This document shows positions 17,443 through 27,154 of a stretch of 64,000 nt of DNA, piece after piece; the stretch's first letter is position 1; every line of letters begins with the position of its first letter. The notes beneath the pieces were generated by a model. That model saw only the letters and a program-made list of their open reading frames with translations, searched no databases and was not told the origin of the DNA. A program made the position numbers and the translations under genes. This stretch comes from Gemmatimonadota bacterium (GTDB lineage: Bacteria > Latescibacterota > UBA2968 > GCA-2709665). Location: NCBI GenBank assembly GCA_028874335.1, contig JAPPJY010000047.1:1-64000 (forward strand). Reading direction: 5' to 3'.

Positions 17443-17783
17443 GGTCAGGTTGTGGATCGACGGCGTGCAGCGTAACCAAGCTTGTACGCAATTTGCATTG
17501 AAATCAGATTGCAAGCGTCTAACCGGTGATCCAGGCAGTCTGCAAGGCCTGTTCGAACTGACGAAAAAGAGGGAGTTGAAGGCGGTTGCCTTCAACTCCC
17601 TCTTTGTTTTGCCACGTAAATAATATAACAAAAACGGATCCGAAAGTCAAGAATATAAATTATTTATAAATATTCACTTAAGTGTGGTTTTTCCATTGAA
17701 GACGCACGATGCATGAACTATCTTTGTCTGACTTACCGCCGGATGGACTTGCGCGATAGTCGAACGCGAGTAAGGAGCCTCTG
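17443..17783. other. A/T-rich intergenic region with terminator
   Basis: No gene is seen in this 341-base gap. It holds a strong terminator (listed separately), a 10-bp perfect palindrome CACTTAAGTG at 17675-17684 that could be an operator for the downstream exporter genes, and an A/T-rich run around 17650-17675 that could hold their promoter. Confidence 0.6.
17566..17605. terminator. strong 18-bp hairpin terminator
   Basis: A perfect 18-bp stem beginning AAAGAGGGAGTTGAAGGC with a four-base loop (GGTT) is flanked by A-runs on the left and TTTGTTTT on the right, so it can end transcription from the brnTA side and, in part, from the other strand. Confidence 0.9.
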
Positions 17784-19697
17784 ATGATGCCGCGATCCGA
17801 CCTCGAATACTGGAATCGCCGCGAGAACGCAGGCGCGATTTTCGCAAACCTGCGCTGGACCTGGAGTCACATCCGTGCACACGCCGGGCCTGCCGCACTC
17901 TGGCTGATTCTCATACACATTCTCCTCGGCATCCAGCCGGCGCTGCTCATCCACGTGACCAGGCACCTCGTCGACGCCGTGGTCGATGCAGCCGGCGGCG
18001 GCCCGTCCGGTTTTGACGATATCCTGCCCTTGCTGATTGCGTTCGGCTTGATCCAGCTGGCGACCAGCGATGTCCTGTGGCATGTGCGGGACGTCTTCCA
18101 ACTGCGCCTGGAGCAGAACCTTTCCCACGTTCTCGGCTGCCGCCTTCTGGAACGGTCGTCGCGGCTGCCGCTGCTGTTCTTCGACGTCAGCGAGACGTAC
18201 GACCGCTTCGCACGTGCGCACGATCCAGGCCGCAAGCTCGGACGGCTATTTCTCACCGCTCTGCGCTTCTTACAGGCCGTGATCACGGCCGTCTCGGTGG
18301 CTGCAATGTTCGCGCCGGTCTCCGTATGGATCTCCGTGGCAATGCTGGGAGCGCTGGCGCCGCTCGTCGGCCTGGCGATCCGACAGAGCCGGATGTTCAT
18401 GGCGTTCACCTACGGCGAGACACCTGAGGAGCGCCGCGCCGGGTACGTGAACCGGATCCTGACGGGTCGATCGGAGCAGAAGGAAATGCGGCTCTTCGGC
18501 CTGCACGCCCCGTTGACCGGGCGCTGGCGGAGGATGCGACAGGTACTGCGGGAACGACTGCTGGACCAGCGCCAACGCCAGGTCATCGTGAGTATACCGG
18601 CAACGGGGCTCCAGGTGGCCGTGTCGGTCAGCGTCACAGTAATCCTGGCGTACCTGCTCGCGGACCGGATCCTCACGCCCGGACGATTCGTCGCGCTCTT
18701 TCAGGGTGTCGGCGACATGCTGCGCGCAGGAGGCAGTCTTGGCTTCAGTTCCAGGTCGTTGCAGACTGGTTCGGCTGAGGTCGGCTATGTGCGCGATTTT
18801 TTCGAACTGCACGCTGCGGACGGTCCCGGAACCCCGCCCACAGGACAATCCCCGGGGCAGAAGTTGAATCCGTTTCCCAGGCCGCTGGACAAAGGGTTAT
18901 TCGTGGACAACGTACATTTCGCCTACCCCGCGACCGCTTCAGGGGAGGCGACGCCACCCGTGCTGCAAGGGGTCTCATTTCACCTGGCGCCGGGCGAACG
19001 GGTCGCTCTCGTCGGTGACAACGGCGCCGGCAAGTCCACCCTGGCCAGGATCCTCCTCGGACTCTATCCGCCCACCGCGGGGCGCGTGGCCGCCGACGGA
19101 CTGGACTATGCCGAAATCGACCCGGCCAGCACAGGCGACGCCGTGAGCGCGGCCTTCCAGGATTTCTCCCGGTTCGAATTCACGCTCGGCCAATCCATCG
19201 GCATCGGCACATCGGGCGGGTCAGGAAAAGCGGCAGACGGCGGATTACTGCCCTCCTGGCTGCAACCGGACATGGACGTGGTGGCGGGGGCTGCAGTTCG
19301 CGCCGGCGCCGATGAACTGGCGAAACGGCTTCCGAAGGGTTACGACACGCCGGTTGGACACGTCCTCGACGGTGGACAGGGTCTCTCCGGTGGCGAGTGG
19401 CAGCGTATCGCCATCGCGCGCGCCTTCACCCGCGAACCGGAATTGCTCATCCTCGACGAGCCCGCCGCTGCCCTCGACGCCGTAGCGGAGGCCGCGCTCT
19501 ACAGGCAGTTCGCCGAACTCCTTGAGGGTCGAACCGCCCTGCTGATCAGCCACCGGCTCGGCTCCGCGCGTATGGCCGATCGCATCCTCGTGCTCCGGCA
19601 GGGCCGCATCGTCGAGGAGGGTCGTCACGACAATCTCCTAGCCTACGGGGGCGTCTACGCCGGCATGTGGGAGGAACAGGCATCGTGGTACCGGTAG
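17784..19697 (+). CDS. ABC exporter, fused permease/ATPase, subunit 1
   Basis: A 637-residue half-transporter. Residues about 35-300 hold the membrane domain with hydrophobic stretches near 36-56, 78-98, 160-200 and 276-295. The ATPase domain has Walker A GDNGAGKST at 411-419, signature LSGGE at 534-538, Walker B LLILDEP at 554-560 and the switch histidine at 590. TAAGGAG precedes the ATG. It overlaps the next gene by 31 bases and its ATPase is close to that of the partner, so the two should form a heterodimeric exporter. The cargo is unknown; no precursor peptide or modifying enzyme is adjacent. Confidence 0.9.
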   Translation: MMPRSDLEYWNRRENAGAIFANLRWTWSHIRAHAGPAALWLILIHILLGIQPALLIHVTRHLVDAVVDAAGGGPSGFDDILPLLIAFGLIQLATSDVLWHVRDVFQLRLEQNLSHVLGCRLLERSSRLPLLFFDVSETYDRFARAHDPGRKLGRLFLTALRFLQAVITAVSVAAMFAPVSVWISVAMLGALAPLVGLAIRQSRMFMAFTYGETPEERRAGYVNRILTGRSEQKEMRLFGLHAPLTGRWRRMRQVLRERLLDQRQRQVIVSIPATGLQVAVSVSVTVILAYLLADRILTPGRFVALFQGVGDMLRAGGSLGFSSRSLQTGSAEVGYVRDFFELHAADGPGTPPTGQSPGQKLNPFPRPLDKGLFVDNVHFAYPATASGEATPPVLQGVSFHLAPGERVALVGDNGAGKSTLARILLGLYPPTAGRVAADGLDYAEIDPASTGDAVSAAFQDFSRFEFTLGQSIGIGTSGGSGKAADGGLLPSWLQPDMDVVAGAAVRAGADELAKRLPKGYDTPVGHVLDGGQGLSGGEWQRIAIARAFTREPELLILDEPAAALDAVAEAALYRQFAELLEGRTALLISHRLGSARMADRILVLRQGRIVEEGRHDNLLAYGGVYAGMWEEQASWYR

Positions 19698-21502
19698 AAC
19701 CCGATCCCATTCTGAAGCGCCCCCGAGGGCCCCGGACCCTCTTCCGCTTCCTGGGGTGGATGATCCGAATCGATCCGTGGCGGTCGGTGGTGTCCCTTTT
19801 TCTGGAGTTCTCGAGCGGCGTGCTGCCGGCCGCGACGGTCTGGGTTGTACGGGAACTGTTCGATCACGGCGTCCGCGTATATGAGGGTGCAGCTCCTGTC
19901 GATTCCATGCTCCCGTGGCTTGTCCTCTGGGCGGCCATTACGGTCGCAGAGACCGGCCTCCGGACGTGGTCCCGTACGATCCTGCTGGAACGATTGAAGC
20001 AGGAGATGGAAGACCGGCTTCTCGAGCAAATTCAGATTAAGTCCCGGTCTCTCCGTCTGGACGTGTTCGAACGGGCCGATTTCCACGACCTCCTGCGCCG
20101 CGCCCAGGAGGCGGCGACACCGGGCTTTTTCTTGAATCTGCTTGGCGACATCTACCGGATCCTGACGGGAGCGTTGACGGTGGTTTCCGTGGGCGTCGTG
20201 GTCGGTTTCTGGGATCCGTACCTGCTCGTGGCAATCCTCCTCGTCTCGCTGCCGCCGCCGCTGGCCGGCCTGTATTATAACGTGCACGAGTTCTACCTGC
20301 AACGCCGGCAGACCGAAACGCAGCGGCTGCGCGGTTACCTGGAAAGTATCCTCACCGAAAGGGAGCATGCCAAGGAGGTGCGGGCATTCGGTCTCGCGCC
20401 CACCCTCCTCAGGTGGTGGGATCACCTCTATTGGCAGGTCGCTGACCCCCTGTACCGCCAGCGACGCAGACATCAGGCCACGGGTGGCTGGCTTTCCGCC
20501 GTCAGCCTGTCGGCATTTGCCGGAGCGGTGGGCTGGTCGGCGTGGTCAGTACTTCAGGGTGGGCTGTCCGCCGGGCAGTTCGCTGCCATGATAATCGCCC
20601 TGCGCCAGGTACGCACCGGCGTCGACCACCTCGTTAATCGTATGAGTTTCCTCGCCATCCAGTTGTTGAACATTGCCGATCTGTTCATCTACGTGGACCT
20701 CGGCCCTGTAGAACCGTCCGGCGGAGCCAACATCGCTACGCCCAAGACGGAGGCGATCACAACTAAAGGCGTCTCCTTCCGCTATCCTCAGGCAGAGCAA
20801 CACGCCCTTACGGAAGTCACCTTAACCCTGCGACCCGGCGAGAGAGTCGCCCTTGTCGGCGCAAACGGCTCCGGCAAGACGACTCTGGTCAAGCTGCTGC
20901 TGGGCCTATTCCAGCCCACCGCAGGCGAACTGGATTACGGCGACCTCCCCGCGAACCGGGCGAACCGGGACCGGCTCTGGAACCGGTCCACCGCGGTCTT
21001 CCAGGATTACACCCGCTTCGCTTTTACCCTGGGTGAAAACATCGGTTTCGGCCGCTGGGAGCGGATGCAGGAGCCCGGCGAAATTGAGCGTGCGGCGCGC
21101 CGGGGCGGGGCGGACGCCGTCGCCAACCGGCTCCCGAAGGGATACGAAACGCCTCTTGGCAGGGAGTTCGAAGGCGCAACGGAACTGTCAGGCGGTGAGT
21201 GGCAACGGGTCGCGATTTCCAGGGGATTCATGCGGGACGCCGACCTCGTCGTCCTCGACGAGCCGACCGCCTCCCTCGACCCGAAGGCCGAGGCAGACGT
21301 ATTCAGGCGCTTTCTCGCCATGGCCGGCGGTCGGACCACGATCGTGGTCTCGCACCGGCTGGGCTCGGCCCGGATGTGTGACCGGATATTCGTTCTCAGG
21401 GAGGGTCGGCTCGTGGAAGAAGGGTCGCACGACGAACTGATCGCCCGCAACGGAGAATACGCCCGGATGTGGGCACTTCAGGCGGGATGGTATGAAGAGT
21501 AG
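19667..21502 (+). CDS. ABC exporter, fused permease/ATPase, subunit 2
   Basis: A 611-residue half-transporter paired with the gene before it. The membrane domain has hydrophobic segments near residues 40-62, 80-95, 165-200 and 275-310. Walker A is GANGSGKTT at 398-406, the signature is LSGGEWQR, and LVVLDEPTASLDP is Walker B. The start is GTG at 19667 or GTG at 19685; both overlap subunit 1, indicating coupled translation. The gene ends 18 bases from the convergent SbcC-like gene on the other strand. Confidence 0.9.
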   Translation: MGGTGIVVPVEPDPILKRPRGPRTLFRFLGWMIRIDPWRSVVSLFLEFSSGVLPAATVWVVRELFDHGVRVYEGAAPVDSMLPWLVLWAAITVAETGLRTWSRTILLERLKQEMEDRLLEQIQIKSRSLRLDVFERADFHDLLRRAQEAATPGFFLNLLGDIYRILTGALTVVSVGVVVGFWDPYLLVAILLVSLPPPLAGLYYNVHEFYLQRRQTETQRLRGYLESILTEREHAKEVRAFGLAPTLLRWWDHLYWQVADPLYRQRRRHQATGGWLSAVSLSAFAGAVGWSAWSVLQGGLSAGQFAAMIIALRQVRTGVDHLVNRMSFLAIQLLNIADLFIYVDLGPVEPSGGANIATPKTEAITTKGVSFRYPQAEQHALTEVTLTLRPGERVALVGANGSGKTTLVKLLLGLFQPTAGELDYGDLPANRANRDRLWNRSTAVFQDYTRFAFTLGENIGFGRWERMQEPGEIERAARRGGADAVANRLPKGYETPLGREFEGATELSGGEWQRVAISRGFMRDADLVVLDEPTASLDPKAEADVFRRFLAMAGGRTTIVVSHRLGSARMCDRIFVLREGRLVEEGSHDELIARNGEYARMWALQAGWYEE

Positions 21503-21520
21503 GATACGAAAGCCGGCACC

Positions 21521-24500
21521 TCACGTGATCTGAACTACCTCAGGCTTTTCCACCTCCAACTCAGTTGCAGCGTTACGGAACAGTTCGACGACCGTCGGAT
21601 GGCAGGTAAAGACAAGCACCTGGTTGGTTTTGGATAGCTCGGTAAACGCGACGGCGGCGCGAAGCGCGCGGTCCGGATCGAAGTTCACCAGGACCTCGTC
21701 CACGACGACAGGAAGCGGCTCCGTTCGCTCCCCCAGTTCTCGGATCAACCCAAACCGTAGCGAAAGGAACAACTGCTCCCTTGTCCCCCGGCTGAGTTCC
21801 GAAGGCTGCTTCGTCCGTCCATCGGCGTCTGTGACCGTGATCGTCTGTTCACCGAGGGGTGCGTAGACCTGCCGATAACGGCCGTCGCTGATCGCGGTGA
21901 AGAAGCGCTCAGCGTGCCGGACAACTCCGGGCTGCCGCTCACGCTCAAACTTCCGCCGTGCTTCGGCGAGCAGGTTCCGTGCAATCGTCAACCGGGTCCA
22001 GTCACGCGCGTGGCCCTGGAACTGTTCCAGCAGGACGTTCTTTTCCATCCTTAACCGTGAGGACTCTTCCTCTCCGACCAGCCCCGCCAGTTCGGTCTGA
22101 ATGGAACCTCGTTGGGTCGACAACGCCTCACGCTGGGCGTTGGCAGTCGTCCGTTCTTCCTCCAGCCTTGCCATCTCGTCGGCGATTGCCTGAGGGTTCG
22201 TGCTGCCAAGGTCCGATTTCAGCATTTCCAGCGGTTCGCCCGGTCCGCTGAGGCGTTGAAGCCGATGAAGTGCTTCGCGGGCCTTGTCTTTGAGTTCCGT
22301 TCGCCTTTCGGCAAAACCTGCGCGCACGCGGAACGCTTCAGCGTCCTCTGCGCCGCCGGATTGCAGCAGCTGACCCAGCTCATCTTCCGCGTTCTTCAGG
22401 TCGCTGCATCGCTCGTCCAGGTGGCGCCGGGCATTCTCCAGATTGAGTTTCGCGTCGGTCTGATTTCTTATGTCTTCCCGGACTTCCTCCATCAACTCGA
22501 CGAGCCTGTCGGCGGCGGCTGCAATCGTGCGATAATCACTGCGGTCGAACGTGACGTCGAATGCAGCGGCAAGCGGTTCAACCACCTCAACGTATTCGTC
22601 GATGTCTTTCCGAATCGCCCTGATGCGCTGCTGCCAGCTTCGCACGTCATCCTGCCGGCTTCGACCAAGTTCGACTTGGCTCTGGAGCACATCGGCCGTC
22701 TCGGGCGTGAAGGCTTCGGACAGACCACGCGCCATCAGCCATTCCTGCCATCCACGCTGCGCCACTTCGAGGCGACCTTCAGCAACCTCGACGTTAGCGG
22801 CGGATTTGTCAGTGCGGATCTGCCGCTGTTTTGCGAGTTCCTTTGCAGCCTCGAGAGTCTCGGAGAGATGAGTTCGTTCCTGTAACAGGTCTTCCTCTTC
22901 GTCGATCGACTGTTCGGCTGCCAGGAGCGACGCTTCATCGATCACTTCGAGGTGAAGGGGCGCTGCATCCTCCAGTATCTTTGACTGGAGATCCTCTATG
23001 TTCAATTCGGCGCGGCGCAGTGACTCGCGAACAGGTCGGGCAAGCGGTGATTCGCCTGCGCCCGGATGGCGGATCCCGCCAGACATGAACAGATACACGC
23101 CCACAACTGCGAGCGCGATGCCGCCAACGACGCCTATGGTTAGTGGCGTTCCACCGAGCAGCCCACCGGCGATCAGGAGTCCAATCCCAATGACAACGCT
23201 GATTGCTGCGACAACGGTAATCCTCCCCGAACCACCGGTATGAGACGCGCTGCCACTGAGGGACTCGAGTTGGCTCTCGAGATTCAGCACGTTCTGTCGC
23301 TGGCGGTTGAGATCATCGAGTTTCGAACTTGTGGCGCGCACCAGGTTGCGGCGCTGCCGTATCTGGTCGGCATTCAGGCCTGGTATCCTGGCGTCCTCGA
23401 ATGCTCGATTGGCCTTGTTCTCAGCGTCATTTGCTTCTTCAAGGGATGCCTTGTCCTGACGAAGAGCTGACCTGCAGTCCGATTCCTCCTCGGATGCGCG
23501 ACGCAATCGGTCGCCGTGTTCAGATATCTCCTGGCGAACGGCAATGGAAAGATCGAACTGTTCCAGCCTGTCTTCATCCCAATCAGGTCCCAGGTCCTTC
23601 AAGGCTTCAACCAGATCTCTGCTGTGGCTTTCGAACTCGGCTTTGCGTTTCGGCAAGTCTTTGACCGAGCCGTCGAATGCGCCTCTTCCGTTCTGCAGAA
23701 AGCGGACTTCGGACGAGTGCTCCAAAATGGCCTCGTGCTCGACTCGAATGTCTGCTGCCCGTGCGGCTTCAGCGGCTCGTTGCCCGGCGGACTCGTACTC
23801 CCGTCGCGCGGCATTGACGCGCTCCTGTAATGCTTCCAGGCGATTCACACCATCCGCGGGAAATGGGTCGACAACCGGAATGCCAGCCAACTGTTCCTCG
23901 GCGGAATTCAACTCATTCCAGGCGTCCCAACCCTTCTGTAGTGTATTTTGACCGTTATACCGAGCTTGAGTCTCCAATTGTTGTGCAGCCAGGTCTCCCA
24001 GCTCGATCTCGACCCTCTGAAGCCGGTCGGTCAGTTCACCGTACCTTGCCGCGTTGTTGGAGACTTCCCTCAGCTTGTTGTCTACGTCCTCGATTTTGTT
24101 GTAGATCTCGTAGATCTTCTGGGTGCTCCCGCCCTTGAGAAAGATCCCGATGCGGGACGACTCAATGGACTTCACGGCGTTCGGAAGTGACGTAACGCCC
24201 ATGCCCGCGCTGTAGATCTGACCATTGACGTTCGCGTCGTTCAGAAGGTCGTCGCTGTAGAGGTCGTCGAGGGTGAACGCGAATATCCTCTCGAATACTT
24301 CCCTCGAGTGGTGTCCCAACAACAACGCAAGTTCAGATTCGGGCAGTGTGTCTCCTGCTGCCGAAGTCAGGAGAACGTCTCCGCTGTAACTCCTTCCGGT
24401 CGTTCTGCGCACGTCGTACATACGACCGCCCGAACCCTCTATGGTCAGGTAGCCTCCGTAACTCCCCCCGGCCAATGCAGGATAAGCGTTGACCCTTCCG

Positions 24501-24664
24501 CTCTTGCGTGGAAATCCGAAGAGTATCCGTCGGACAAACTCCAGCAGTGTGCTTTTGCCCGCCTCGTTCGGCCCGAAGAAGACAGTCACGGGTCGTTCCA
24601 GTGCCCCGAAGTGCCTGTCGGCGAACTGCCCGAAGCCATCAATGCGTAGTTTGCGGATTCTCAT
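21521..24664 (-). CDS. YhaN/SbcC-like AAA ATPase
   Basis: A 1047-residue SMC-like ATPase. Walker A is GPNEAGKST at residues 31-39; long coiled-coil arms run from about 180 to 470 and 540 to 880; the signature ELSRGTREQLFLSLRFGLI and Walker B region VVVDEVLVNFDPDRA are near the C-terminus. A hydrophobic hairpin at about 482-527 (GIGLLIAGGLLGG, IALAVVGVYLF) interrupts the coil, a feature of YhaN-type proteins rather than true SbcC, and could anchor the complex to membrane. It overlaps the nuclease gene upstream as ATGA. By analogy the pair processes DNA ends or stalled forks; that role is not tested in this lineage. Confidence 0.85.
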   Translation of the reverse strand: MRIRKLRIDGFGQFADRHFGALERPVTVFFGPNEAGKSTLLEFVRRILFGFPRKSGRVNAYPALAGGSYGGYLTIEGSGGRMYDVRRTTGRSYSGDVLLTSAAGDTLPESELALLLGHHSREVFERIFAFTLDDLYSDDLLNDANVNGQIYSAGMGVTSLPNAVKSIESSRIGIFLKGGSTQKIYEIYNKIEDVDNKLREVSNNAARYGELTDRLQRVEIELGDLAAQQLETQARYNGQNTLQKGWDAWNELNSAEEQLAGIPVVDPFPADGVNRLEALQERVNAARREYESAGQRAAEAARAADIRVEHEAILEHSSEVRFLQNGRGAFDGSVKDLPKRKAEFESHSRDLVEALKDLGPDWDEDRLEQFDLSIAVRQEISEHGDRLRRASEEESDCRSALRQDKASLEEANDAENKANRAFEDARIPGLNADQIRQRRNLVRATSSKLDDLNRQRQNVLNLESQLESLSGSASHTGGSGRITVVAAISVVIGIGLLIAGGLLGGTPLTIGVVGGIALAVVGVYLFMSGGIRHPGAGESPLARPVRESLRRAELNIEDLQSKILEDAAPLHLEVIDEASLLAAEQSIDEEEDLLQERTHLSETLEAAKELAKQRQIRTDKSAANVEVAEGRLEVAQRGWQEWLMARGLSEAFTPETADVLQSQVELGRSRQDDVRSWQQRIRAIRKDIDEYVEVVEPLAAAFDVTFDRSDYRTIAAAADRLVELMEEVREDIRNQTDAKLNLENARRHLDERCSDLKNAEDELGQLLQSGGAEDAEAFRVRAGFAERRTELKDKAREALHRLQRLSGPGEPLEMLKSDLGSTNPQAIADEMARLEEERTTANAQREALSTQRGSIQTELAGLVGEEESSRLRMEKNVLLEQFQGHARDWTRLTIARNLLAEARRKFERERQPGVVRHAERFFTAISDGRYRQVYAPLGEQTITVTDADGRTKQPSELSRGTREQLFLSLRFGLIRELGERTEPLPVVVDEVLVNFDPDRALRAAVAFTELSKTNQVLVFTCHPTVVELFRNAATELEVEKPEVVQIT

Positions 24665-25935
24665 GCGTCTTCGTCTTCGCCGAGCCGGTTTACGAGGATT
24701 GCCTCAGCCTCATCGATCATCGTGGAGAGTTCATCGCCATACGGCACGTGGTCAGAGAGATACTGGCGATAGAGGCGGTGCTGATACAGATCTGAAAGAC
24801 CATCTTGCAGACGGGCCAGCAGGTCGGTGTCTTCCTTCGCACGGTCCGCGGTCCTGAGCACCTCGGCCATGAAGTCCGATCCATCAATACGATCATCACG
24901 GTTGAACGGCGCGGCGGTCTCGTCCACTATGCGTCCACACCACGCAAATTGGGCACGTTTCGCCCATTCGTCGTTAACAACCTCTGTCACGTGCTCCAAC
25001 AGGTCCGGCTGCTGCAGCGATCCGTGCAGACTGCCAATTCCAACCAGTGAAATCCTCAGCACGACCGACACGCCGTTTGCGCCATTCAAAGCCTCATCAA
25101 TTCTCTGGTGGACTCCATCGATCAAGCCCTGCTCTCCGTCCAACCGGGAAATGTCCACTGCGGCCCTCTCCCACCGCACGCAATCCATAGACCTGAATTC
25201 AACATTGACGTCGCCGTCATCGTCGACCTCGACGAGATACACGCCGCGGGCGCCGGGCTCGTTGGGATGTCTTCCCTGGGGGTTGCCCGGATAGACCACG
25301 ATCGGGGACCGCTTGCTGAGTACCTGTCTCGCATGCACGTGTCCCAGCGCCCAATAGTCCATTCCCGACCGTTCAAGATCGTCGAGCGAGCAGGGCGCAT
25401 AATTCACGTGTGAGGTGTCGCTGACTGCATTGGCATGCACCAGGCCGATAGAAAACGCTTCGGGATCGCCGCTGCCGAGACGCTGCGCGAGGTTGTCGTA
25501 GACGTCTCGTTTGGAATAGCTTATGCCGTGAACAACCGCGCGATGGGGATCGTCTTCAAATATCGGCACGGCCTGTGCCTCCTCGCGGAAGCGCGTAGAT
25601 CCTGTCGGGTAGTCCAGACGTGCCTCCCAACCGTCGAGCGGATCGTGGTTGCCGTGGCACACGAAAGAGCGTATGCCGGCCTCGTCCAACCTTTTCAGGC
25701 CCTCCACGAATTTGAGCTGTGCGCGCAGGCTCCGGTCCGCCGAGTCGTACACGTCGCCCGCGACCAGCAGCGCGTCGACCTGTTCGTGGATGCACAGGTC
25801 GATAATATTCTCGTATGCGCTGAATGTCGCATCTCTCAGCGCGCTCGACACGTTGTCGGGGGCAACGGCCTGTACCCCGACAAATGGGCTATCGAGATGA
25901 AGATCAGCGGCATGTACAAAGCGAAGGCGAGGCAT
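24661..25935 (-). CDS. YhaO/SbcD-like DNA repair metallophosphoesterase
   Basis: A 424-residue nuclease of the calcineurin-like phosphoesterase fold. Metal motifs are HAADLHLDSPF at the N-terminus, LLVAGDVYDSADRS near 57, CHGNHDPLDG near 95 and the late GHVHARQ. Like Mre11/SbcD it should cleave DNA ends with manganese and work with the ATPase encoded directly downstream, whose start overlaps its stop. The start is the ATG at 25935, giving MPRLRFVHAADLH, the standard beginning of the fold. It is divergently separated from the HEPN/MNT block by 140 bases without evident genes. Confidence 0.87.
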   Translation of the reverse strand: MPRLRFVHAADLHLDSPFVGVQAVAPDNVSSALRDATFSAYENIIDLCIHEQVDALLVAGDVYDSADRSLRAQLKFVEGLKRLDEAGIRSFVCHGNHDPLDGWEARLDYPTGSTRFREEAQAVPIFEDDPHRAVVHGISYSKRDVYDNLAQRLGSGDPEAFSIGLVHANAVSDTSHVNYAPCSLDDLERSGMDYWALGHVHARQVLSKRSPIVVYPGNPQGRHPNEPGARGVYLVEVDDDGDVNVEFRSMDCVRWERAAVDISRLDGEQGLIDGVHQRIDEALNGANGVSVVLRISLVGIGSLHGSLQQPDLLEHVTEVVNDEWAKRAQFAWCGRIVDETAAPFNRDDRIDGSDFMAEVLRTADRAKEDTDLLARLQDGLSDLYQHRLYRQYLSDHVPYGDELSTMIDEAEAILVNRLGEDEDA

Positions 25936-26074
25936 TTGTCTCTACAGGCTCCAGATGGATGAATATTGACAATGGTTCGATGCATTGCTTATGCGGGAAG
26001 GTCTTGGGCAAAAGGGATTGTTAACGGTTCGTGACGTCGTGCAAGCAAGTTTGGAGCTCGCTGATTGAACTTCC

Positions 26075-26473
26075 TCATTCTCCTTCGTCTCCTGCCAACG
26101 CCCGCCTGACCTGTTCCAGCACTCTGTCGACAAGCCTCAGTGCGTCGTCTCGATTGATCGGTTCAGCATCCGGACCGATACCCTGATAGCGAAATTCGAC
26201 GGCGTAGGGCGTGTAGTCGATTAGCTTCTCAAAGGGTTCAGGAGGAACGCCACGCTCGGCGAGAAGGTCAAGGAGTGCTTCGATATTGTGTGTGAGTGGA
26301 TACTCCACGCCCAGAAGAGCAAGGTGCGCCTTCAGCATTTTCTCGGCGGCCTGCTGCGCGTGAAAACCGAAAACCTCATCCGAGACCTCGTCCGAATCAC
26401 GCATAAACCTGAGCGCCGCGATATCGCGCTCAGCTGCACGAATAAGCATCCTGGCACACTTAACGTCGCTCAT
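26075..26473 (-). CDS. HEPN-domain protein, copy 1 (MNT partner)
   Basis: A 132-residue all-helical HEPN protein of the HI0074 type, found with minimal nucleotidyltransferases as a toxin-antitoxin or regulatory pair. FGFHAQQAAEKMLKAHLALL and LTHNIEALLDLL are the core helices. I see no R-x4-6-H catalytic motif of HEPN ribonucleases, so it may not be an RNase itself. The gene overlaps the nucleotidyltransferase gene by 14 bases. A very similar copy lies at 44123-44521 and a decayed one near 29.0 kb. Confidence 0.87.
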   Translation of the reverse strand: MSDVKCARMLIRAAERDIAALRFMRDSDEVSDEVFGFHAQQAAEKMLKAHLALLGVEYPLTHNIEALLDLLAERGVPPEPFEKLIDYTPYAVEFRYQGIGPDAEPINRDDALRLVDRVLEQVRRALAGDEGE

Positions 26474-26795
26474 AGAGCACCTTTCCCTCCCGAAGCGCCC
26501 GCGCCAGCACGTGGTTGAGGGAGTCGCGCCAGTAGTCCACGTCGTCGCGAGAGTACACCAGGACGTCGGCTGCGACCGGAAAGCCCGCTACGGCATGGTA
26601 GAGCCTGACCATTTCTTTGTGGCGACTTCGCTTCGGACCGAAGGGCTCCGCTTCCACGACCACCAGATCCACGTCCGAGTCCTGCCGTTCGTCGCCTCTG
26701 CCGCGGGAGCCGAAGAGGATCACCTGCTCCGGATCGACTTCGTCGACGATCGCTCGTACCATCCGGTCGATGAGTTTGTCGGTGATTTGTTTCAT
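26460..26795 (-). CDS. minimal nucleotidyltransferase (MNT), copy 1
   Basis: A 111-residue MNT-fold protein. ILFGSRGRGDERQDSDVDLV has the G-S helix and the D-x-D catalytic pair, and a third acid lies in VAADVLVYSRDD. MNT proteins of HEPN/MNT modules act as antitoxins by nucleotidylating (AMPylating) the HEPN partner. The ATG at 26795 overlaps the stop of the antitoxin-like gene upstream as ATGA, and the end overlaps the HEPN gene, so three genes are coupled. Its last 90 residues are nearly identical to copy 2 at 44508-44855. Confidence 0.88.
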   Translation of the reverse strand: MKQITDKLIDRMVRAIVDEVDPEQVILFGSRGRGDERQDSDVDLVVVEAEPFGPKRSRHKEMVRLYHAVAGFPVAADVLVYSRDDVDYWRDSLNHVLARALREGKVLYERR

Positions 26796-27037
26796 TGGTC
26801 CCACTCACGTTCCCATGAATTCCGAAGATCGCGCTGCAACCCAACGGTGTCGTCGACGTCTCCAAATGCCGTGACTTTGCGCGCGAGACTCATCAGGCGT
26901 TGATGGGTTTGTGCAATTTGAGCCTCGTCGTCGTTCAGGTAGACAACGACGTGGACTTTCCGACCAAACGCTTCGCGGAAATCCTGTGGCAACGTACCGT
27001 CCGCCGGGATTACGATGTCTTTGTCGATTGATTTCAT
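26792..27037 (-). CDS. small antitoxin-like protein upstream of MNT/HEPN
   Basis: An 81-residue protein starting MKSIDKDIVIPADGTLPQDF and continuing GRKVHVVVYLND. The N-terminal part resembles small beta-rich antitoxins (DUF2281/AbrB-like in style) and the C-terminal part is a charged helix ending WEREWDQ. The start at 27037 follows a GAGGTA site. Its stop overlaps the nucleotidyltransferase start, so it is a third member of that module or a leftover antitoxin whose own toxin is gone. Family assignment is tentative. Confidence 0.6.
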   Translation of the reverse strand: MKSIDKDIVIPADGTLPQDFREAFGRKVHVVVYLNDDEAQIAQTHQRLMSLARKVTAFGDVDDTVGLQRDLRNSWEREWDQ

Positions 27038-27154
27038 GATTGTACCTCGTTTGTGGAAGACGTGCACCTGGGCACATCGACAACGGAGTCAATGCACGGA
27101 GTCACTACCACTCGAATTAAGGTGTCCTCAAGTTGCTGAGATTTCCACAATGGC

